Source of the DNA: Nitrosomonas eutropha | GTDB taxonomy: Bacteria > Pseudomonadota > Gammaproteobacteria > Burkholderiales > Nitrosomonadaceae | Assembly: GCA_014584635.1 (NCBI GenBank) | Contig: JACTML010000158.1 | Location: forward strand, 1-12,200 | Reading direction: 5' to 3' | Length of the DNA: 12,200 nt | Shown here: piece by piece, positions 7,769-12,200 of the stretch | Layout of the letters: every line of letters starts with the position of its first letter | Position numbering within the stretch: the first letter of the stretch is position 1 | Made by a program: the position numbers and the translations under genes | The notes under the pieces: model-generated | What the model saw: the letters and a program-made list of their open reading frames with translations, nothing else | Told to the model about the DNA's origin: nothing | The model's database searches: none

Positions 7769-9328
7769 GTGCGACCGATCTTGTACAGTATAAAAAGCAA
7801 GATTGTTATTTTTGCTGTGATTGCGACGCTATTGCCTACAATTGGCCTTGGTCTGTTGTCATTCAAGCAAAATGAAACACTGATCAGCGATAGTGTTACA
7901 CGCGAACTGCGCGCGCTTGCTGACAGCATCAACCGCCAGCTGAATCAATGGATTGAGGAAAATACGCTTGCTGTCCGTGCATTATCAACATCCAATCCTG
8001 TTATTGAAGGACTGATCACCTTAAAGCAGTTCTCAAATAATAAAAGTGTCAGTGCTGCGGAACAGGCGCAATCCGTTATGGTTAGTTACTTACACTCGGT
8101 ACAGGCCAAGCTGGATGAAGTGCTTGAGCTAACTGTTTTTAACGATACCCGGGAAATTGTTGCCAGCAGTGCTGACATACCGGAAGTACGCGAATCTCCT
8201 GAACAATGGACACACACCTCCCTCACCTCGGGAGCGATAGCCATGCCCCCTGCCTGGAATGCACGCTACGCTACAGCAACCATCAGTATTATCTATCCGG
8301 TACTGTCGTACGACAGCCAGCTGATCGGTGCCATTGCCGCCACACTAAGCAGCGCTCCCGGCGTTGATCATCAGATAACACTCAGTCCACACCAGTGGGA
8401 ATTAACCCAGATGTTTGAAGAATCTGTATCCTACGATGGACTGTCTTATCCTAAAGCAATTGGCCTGGCCTACGCATCGGAAAATATTCCCGTAACAATT
8501 CTGGTAGAGCAGGATCACAGCGTGATACAGGCTGCATGGATAAAGTTGCGCAATCGCTTTCTCGAATTTGTCAGTATGCTTATTGTCATCGTGACCAGCG
8601 TAGCCCTGTATATGGGACATTCCATCGTCACGCCGCTAAAACAACTGATTAATGCAGCGCGAGGAATTGTAGAAGGGAATCTGGATATTCATCTGTCAGC
8701 CAAACGGAAAGATGAAGTAGATCAGCTGACCGATATGTTCAATCAAATGACACATGCATTACGTAACAAGCATGCGGAAATCACGGCAGCCAATCAGGCC
8801 ATGCAGCAACAGAACCAGCTGCTGCAAAAACTTTCAATTACAGATGGTCTGACAAGTTTGTACAATCGCACAAAACTCAATACCATCCTGTCGGAGCAGC
8901 TTGCCAGATTCAAGCGTCACAATCGCCCGTTTTGCCTGCTCATGATAGACGTTGATTATTTCAAAACCATAAATGATAAACTTGGCCATATCGTTGGAGA
9001 CCGGATTCTGGTCACAGTTGCTTCTGTTCTACTGAAATCGATCAGAACAATAGACTACGCCGCGCGCTATGGAGGGGATGAATTTATGGTTATCCTGACC
9101 GAAACCGACTCCAGCGCAGCAACCAAAACAGCAGAGCGTATTCGAGCCGAGGTAAGCGCTGCCTGTCTCGCATTTAAAGAGCAACCGGTTCATATTACGT
9201 TGAGTATCGGTATCACCCAAAGCCGTCGTGCTGACACGATGCCCAACGATCTGATTGCCCGCGCAGATGCAGCATTGTATGAAGCCAAGGAATCAGGGCG
9301 CGATCGGGTGTACTGTGCGGATAGCTGA
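7769..9328 (+). CDS. Membrane-bound diguanylate cyclase (periplasmic sensor, HAMP, GGDEF)
   Basis: This protein makes the second messenger cyclic di-GMP from two GTP and is 519 residues long. In order: a membrane helix (about 12-32); a periplasmic sensor region of about 230 residues (dCache-like by position and length, ligand unknown); a second membrane helix (about 266-288); a HAMP linker beginning SIVTPLKQL (285-293); a short helical linker with glutamines; and the GGDEF domain from LSITDGLTSLYNR (355-367). The active-site GGDEF is intact at 435-439. The inhibitory I-site RTID is at 426-429, five residues before it, so product feedback is expected. No EAL or HD-GYP domain follows. The GTG at 7769 is the start used because an in-frame TGA lies at 7760-7762; no good ribosome-binding site precedes it. 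cbpA starts 57 bp downstream. Confidence 0.92.
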   Translation: MRPILYSIKSKIVIFAVIATLLPTIGLGLLSFKQNETLISDSVTRELRALADSINRQLNQWIEENTLAVRALSTSNPVIEGLITLKQFSNNKSVSAAEQAQSVMVSYLHSVQAKLDEVLELTVFNDTREIVASSADIPEVRESPEQWTHTSLTSGAIAMPPAWNARYATATISIIYPVLSYDSQLIGAIAATLSSAPGVDHQITLSPHQWELTQMFEESVSYDGLSYPKAIGLAYASENIPVTILVEQDHSVIQAAWIKLRNRFLEFVSMLIVIVTSVALYMGHSIVTPLKQLINAARGIVEGNLDIHLSAKRKDEVDQLTDMFNQMTHALRNKHAEITAANQAMQQQNQLLQKLSITDGLTSLYNRTKLNTILSEQLARFKRHNRPFCLLMIDVDYFKTINDKLGHIVGDRILVTVASVLLKSIRTIDYAARYGGDEFMVILTETDSSAATKTAERIRAEVSAACLAFKEQPVHITLSIGITQSRRADTMPNDLIARADAALYEAKESGRDRVYCADS

Positions 9329-9385
9329 CGTCTGATACCGCTTCACCAGCTTCAGCATAACTTATCCCTTCTGGACACAATAGAA

Positions 9386-10330
9386 ATGGAATACAAGGAT
9401 TACTATCAAATTATGGGTATCCCGCGCGATGCGACGCAGGATGATATCAAACGCACATACCGTAAACTGGCACGCAAATATCACCCAGATGTCAGCAAGG
9501 AACCGGAAGCCGAAGCGCGCTTCAAGGAAATTGGTGAAGCGTACGAAGTACTCAAAGATCCTGAAAAGCGGGCAGCTTACGATCGCCTGGGAACGCGCTG
9601 GAAAAGCGGACAGGAATTTCAGCCACCACCGGAATGGGGTCAGGGATTTGAATTTCACGGGGGTGAATTCGCACAATCGGCCGCTTCACAATTCAGCAGT
9701 TTCTTTGAAGCATTATTTGGCAGAAACCAGGGAGGCCGGCGGTACAGTAATCAGGGATTTAGCCAGCGCGGTGAAGATTCCCACGCAAAAATCTCAATCG
9801 ATCTCGAAGATTCTTTCAATGGAGGTATTCGCAGCCTAACCCTGCAACATACGGAAACAAGTTCGGAGGGACGCCCGCATATTCGCGAGCGCACATTGAA
9901 TGTTCGTATACCTAAAGGCATACAACAAGGGCAGCATATCCGACTGGCAGGCCAGGGAAGTCCGGGAGCGGGTCAGGGCAAGGCTGGTGACTTATATCTT
10001 GAAATCATTTTTAAACCACACCCATACTTTAGTGTGGAAGGTAAGGATATTTTCATGGAACTGCCTGTTGCTCCCTGGGAGGCGGCGCTGGGGGCAACGA
10101 TTTCAATTCCGACTCCCGTTGGCAAGGTTGACCTTAAAATCCCTGCCAATTCACGTTCAGGACAAAAACTGCGCCTGAAAGAACGTGGAATCCCGAGTAC
10201 ACCTCCAGGCGATTTATATGTGGTTTTGCAGATTGCTTTACCCCCGGCTGAAAGCGAACAGGCACGCGCGTTTTATCGTGAGATGGAACAAAAACTCGCA
10301 TTCAATCCGCGCGCCAGATTCAATATCTGA
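9386..10330 (+). CDS. cbpA: CbpA, DnaJ-type co-chaperone / curved-DNA-binding protein
   Basis: This is a class B J-domain protein of 314 residues. It stimulates the DnaK ATPase and delivers clients; in E. coli it also binds curved DNA and is associated with the nucleoid in stationary phase. The J domain occupies residues 5-70 with the essential HPD at 33-35 and the usual KDPEKRAAYDRLG end. A Gly/Phe-rich linker follows (about 72-130, for example FFEALFGRNQGG). Two C-terminal substrate-binding domains follow, with NVRIPKGIQQGQHIRLAGQG and a repeat-like second half (PVGKVDLKIPANSRSGQKLRLKERG). There is no zinc-finger CxxCxGxG set, which separates it from DnaJ itself. The cbpM gene starts 13 bp after the stop, supporting the name over generic DnaJ-like. 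It could be co-transcribed with the cyclase gene upstream. Confidence 0.94.
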   Translation: MEYKDYYQIMGIPRDATQDDIKRTYRKLARKYHPDVSKEPEAEARFKEIGEAYEVLKDPEKRAAYDRLGTRWKSGQEFQPPPEWGQGFEFHGGEFAQSAASQFSSFFEALFGRNQGGRRYSNQGFSQRGEDSHAKISIDLEDSFNGGIRSLTLQHTETSSEGRPHIRERTLNVRIPKGIQQGQHIRLAGQGSPGAGQGKAGDLYLEIIFKPHPYFSVEGKDIFMELPVAPWEAALGATISIPTPVGKVDLKIPANSRSGQKLRLKERGIPSTPPGDLYVVLQIALPPAESEQARAFYREMEQKLAFNPRARFNI

Positions 10331-10343
10331 TTACCCGGTGCAT

Positions 10344-10637
10344 ATGGAACACACAATATTAGATGGCATTGTTATTGAAGAACGTGAAAATATTTCGCTA
10401 CTCGAATTTTGCGAAATCTGTAAGGTTGATGCTGAATGGGTCACTGCGCTGGTATATGAAGGTATCCTCGAACCGGCACAAACCGGATCGGAACACTGGT
10501 TTTTCAGCGGAACCTCCTTACGGCGCGCACTGATCATTAATCGCCTGCAACAGGACCTGGATATCAACCTGGCTGGTGCCACGCTGGTAGTAGAGCTGCT
10601 GGAAGAAAGGAATGCTCTGCTGGCCAGAATCAATTAG
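10344..10637 (+). CDS. cbpM: CbpM, modulator of CbpA
   Basis: This is a small cytoplasmic protein (97 residues; E. coli CbpM is about 101) of the MerR_2-like CbpM family. In E. coli it binds the CbpA J domain and blocks both its co-chaperone and DNA-binding activities. The sequence shows the family layout: an N-terminal helical region SLLEFCEICKVDAEWVTALV (19-38), the EGILEP turn (39-44), HWFFSGTSLRRALIINRLQQDL (51-72), and a helical C-terminal half ending LLEERNALLARI. The frame is open further upstream to 10185, but that would lie inside cbpA and be out of frame with it. The ATG at 10344, 13 bp after the cbpA stop, gives the family length. Only a weak ribosome-binding site (GGTG) precedes it. 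Confidence 0.9.
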   Translation: MEHTILDGIVIEERENISLLEFCEICKVDAEWVTALVYEGILEPAQTGSEHWFFSGTSLRRALIINRLQQDLDINLAGATLVVELLEERNALLARIN

Positions 10638-10723
10638 GAAATCCTCCGAAAAAAGTTACTATTTCATCGAATCTTCAAGTGGCTAATTGAACAACTGGCT
10701 GATTTAATACAACAGTTAATATC

Positions 10724-11569
10724 ATGTCCAATAACAACACCCAGTTAAAAATCCGCATTCGGCTGGACCAGGCGGCTGATCATCCCGCCGCCAAGCAAGA
10801 TTTTCCGGAATATCTGGAAGAGGAATCTTTATTGCCAGCTTCTCACCCCGTTTACGTATACAACTGGCCCAGGATTAGCGGTGCATTACTGTTGTTGCTA
10901 TTTGTATTTACGGTGTTTTTTTGGGCTCTATCAGATTCAGGTAACCAAGAATCCGAAATAAACCCAACGGATACAGTTTCATCAGCAACTCCTTCGGCTT
11001 CCTCTGATATCTCCCCTGCCACACCAGTACAACTCACTCCATCTTCAGATGAATCTTTACCAAATCAACTTCCCCAGAGCACCCCAAATGAATCCGAATA
11101 TACTGAAGATATCTCCAGCTCGATACCTGATTCGATTTCTCTGACGACATCAGCATCACCTGTCAAACCCGGGGTGAAACCGGGAATCGCTGCTGCTTTT
11201 CGGCCACAACAAGAGAAGGACATACACAAACTCAGTCGTTCTGCCGGTCTGATCAGGGCACAGTTGACTTCAGATATTCGTCAAAAAGCCCCGATTGATG
11301 ACATCGATAGAATTTCGCTTGCCGGAAAACCAAGCCGACCGGTTTTTCTTTTTTTGCATTTCAACAAATCCAGAAATAAAAAAATATTCGCCAACTGGTA
11401 TTATCACGACAAACGCGTCGCCAGGGTTGCACTACCAGTTGGCAATGGTGACTGGCGCACTCATTCCAGCAAAATACTTGAACAAAACCGATTAGGCTCA
11501 TGGCATGTTACTGTCACAAACCAGTCAGGTAAATTACTTGCCAGATTCAATTTCAGCGTAACGCATTAA
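10724..11569 (+). CDS. Single-pass membrane protein with C-terminal DUF2914 domain
   Basis: The function is unknown. The 281-residue protein has a charged N-terminal segment (1-50, probably cytoplasmic), one membrane helix at about 51-70 (ISGALLLLLFVFTVFFWALS) and a Ser/Thr/Pro-rich, Lys-poor linker (about 72-160). A compact C-terminal domain (about 175-280) resembles DUF2914: RAQLTSDIRQKAPIDDID, ANWYYHDKRVARVALPVG, NGDWRTHSSKIL and LGSWHVTVTNQSGKLL. The WxxxxK...VxLxV...WRxxSSK...GxWxV pattern is what I recognise. The predicted topology puts this domain in the periplasm on a long flexible stalk. The ATG at 10724 has no strong ribosome-binding site. The NUDIX gene starts 6 bp after its stop, so the two are probably co-transcribed; no functional link is established. 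Confidence 0.82.
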   Translation: MSNNNTQLKIRIRLDQAADHPAAKQDFPEYLEEESLLPASHPVYVYNWPRISGALLLLLFVFTVFFWALSDSGNQESEINPTDTVSSATPSASSDISPATPVQLTPSSDESLPNQLPQSTPNESEYTEDISSSIPDSISLTTSASPVKPGVKPGIAAAFRPQQEKDIHKLSRSAGLIRAQLTSDIRQKAPIDDIDRISLAGKPSRPVFLFLHFNKSRNKKIFANWYYHDKRVARVALPVGNGDWRTHSSKILEQNRLGSWHVTVTNQSGKLLARFNFSVTH

Positions 11570-11575
11570 TCCAAT

Positions 11576-12115
11576 ATGAAATTTTGCAGTGAATGCGGTA
11601 GCAAGGTTGTTTTACGTATTCCGGAAGGAGATACGCTGCCGCGATATGTCTGCCCAAACTGTCACGCCATTCACTATCAGAACCCAAAAGTAATCGTCGG
11701 GTGTATTCCGGAATGGGAAAACAAGATTCTGTTATGCAAACGAGCAATTGCACCTCATCGGGGTAAATGGACACTGCCCGCAGGCTTTATGGAAAACAAT
11801 GAAACCCTGATTCAGGGGGCTACACGAGAAACCTTCGAGGAAGCCAACGCTCGAGTAGAAATTCGCAGGCTTTATGCAATTTACAGCCTGCCGCATATCA
11901 GTCAGGTTTATGTCCTGTTTCGAGCAAAGTTATTGGATCTCGATTTCTCCCCCGGCATCGAAAGTCTGGAAGTCAGGCTTTTTGAGGAACAGGAAATTCC
12001 CTGGAGTGAAATCGCCTTCCGTGTCATTCACGATCCGCTTAAACGCTACCTGGAAGAACGACGCCATGGGCAACCCGAGCTCCACATGGGAATAATCGAT
12101 AAATATCCAGGCTAA
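11576..12115 (+). CDS. NUDIX hydrolase with N-terminal zinc ribbon
   Basis: This is a cytoplasmic pyrophosphohydrolase of the NUDIX superfamily, 179 residues, which hydrolyses nucleoside diphosphates linked to another group; the substrate cannot be told. A zinc ribbon of the Nudix_N_2 type is formed by Cys4, Cys7, Cys26 and Cys29 (CSECG and CPNCH). The NUDIX domain follows from about residue 37 (PKVIVGCIPEW). Its box starts at G70: G, five residues, E76, seven residues, R84-E85, then E88-E89, so the metal-binding REXXEE core is intact. The Gly that ends the textbook box is Asn91 in an EEANARV context. I recall that context as typical of this zinc-ribbon subfamily, so it is probably not a defect. 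It lies 6 bp behind the DUF2914 gene. Confidence 0.93.
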   Translation: MKFCSECGSKVVLRIPEGDTLPRYVCPNCHAIHYQNPKVIVGCIPEWENKILLCKRAIAPHRGKWTLPAGFMENNETLIQGATRETFEEANARVEIRRLYAIYSLPHISQVYVLFRAKLLDLDFSPGIESLEVRLFEEQEIPWSEIAFRVIHDPLKRYLEERRHGQPELHMGIIDKYPG

Positions 12116-12120
12116 TATAC

Positions 12121-12183
12121 CGGATGCTCATGTGGATGCCAGAAAAACTTCTGCTGTAACCCTGTTTCAGGAATGAGCATCTG
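12121..12183. repeat. 11-bp inverted repeat enclosing a smaller hairpin
   Basis: Positions 12121-12131 pair with 12173-12183 as an 11-bp stem containing one G-U wobble; nine of the pairs (12123-12131 with 12173-12181) are perfect. The 41-base loop contains a second small hairpin, CAGAA (12140-12144) with TTCTG (12149-12153). It begins 6 bp after the NUDIX stop. There is no T run, so it is not a standard intrinsic terminator. It could be an mRNA 3'-end structure, an operator or a copy of a genomic palindromic repeat. Confidence 0.5.
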
Positions 12184-12200
12184 ACAAACCATACCCATAC

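Noticed and set aside
10185..10343. Longer start for CbpM
   Set aside because: The extra 53 codons overlap the cbpA coding region in another frame and are not part of the CbpM family, which matches from the ATG at 10344.
11786..11854. Degenerate NUDIX box (Asn in place of the final Gly)
   Set aside because: The metal-binding RE and EE residues are intact and the EEANARV form is, from memory, usual in zinc-ribbon NUDIX proteins, so it is not evidence of inactivation.

Overview
The window is about 12.2 kb of ordinary bacterial chromosome. The likely source is a betaproteobacterium, most probably an ammonia oxidiser of the Nitrosomonas group. That assignment is an inference from gene content (ribF-ileS order, cbpA-cbpM, a group III truncated haemoglobin, a DUF2914 protein beside a zinc-ribbon NUDIX hydrolase) and moderate GC. 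No rRNA, tRNA, CRISPR array, intact insertion sequence or phage gene is visible.

Left part, minus strand (1-4119). A truncated-haemoglobin gene is followed by ribF (riboflavin kinase/FAD synthetase) and ileS (isoleucyl-tRNA synthetase). ribF and ileS are separated by one base, so they are almost certainly co-transcribed. ileS runs off the left edge with its last roughly 70 residues missing; lspA is the gene usually found beyond it.

Middle part, plus strand (4289-7768). Divergent from the haemoglobin gene is half of a family-5 (oligopeptide-type) ABC importer. It has a large lipoprotein substrate-binding protein with an extra C-terminal membrane helix, then one permease. The usual C-terminus of the permease (PRVRLE then stop) is still readable just downstream, but in another frame. 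This points to a small deletion. The second permease and the ATPases are absent, and about 330 bp of non-coding sequence follows. I read this as a decaying or amputated transporter operon.

Right part, plus strand (7769-12115). A membrane-bound diguanylate cyclase with intact GGDEF and RxxD motifs comes first, with a GTG start. The cbpA-cbpM pair (J-domain co-chaperone and its specific inhibitor) follows. Then come a single-pass DUF2914 protein with a Ser/Thr/Pro-rich linker and a zinc-ribbon NUDIX hydrolase 6 bp behind it. An 11-bp inverted repeat lies after the NUDIX gene.

The genes do not form one pathway; they are small independent units (translation and flavin cofactors, gas binding, lost peptide uptake, c-di-GMP signalling, protein folding, nucleotide clean-up). 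I found no convincing undescribed system. The best observations are the permease C-terminal break and the doubly anchored binding protein left without an ATPase.
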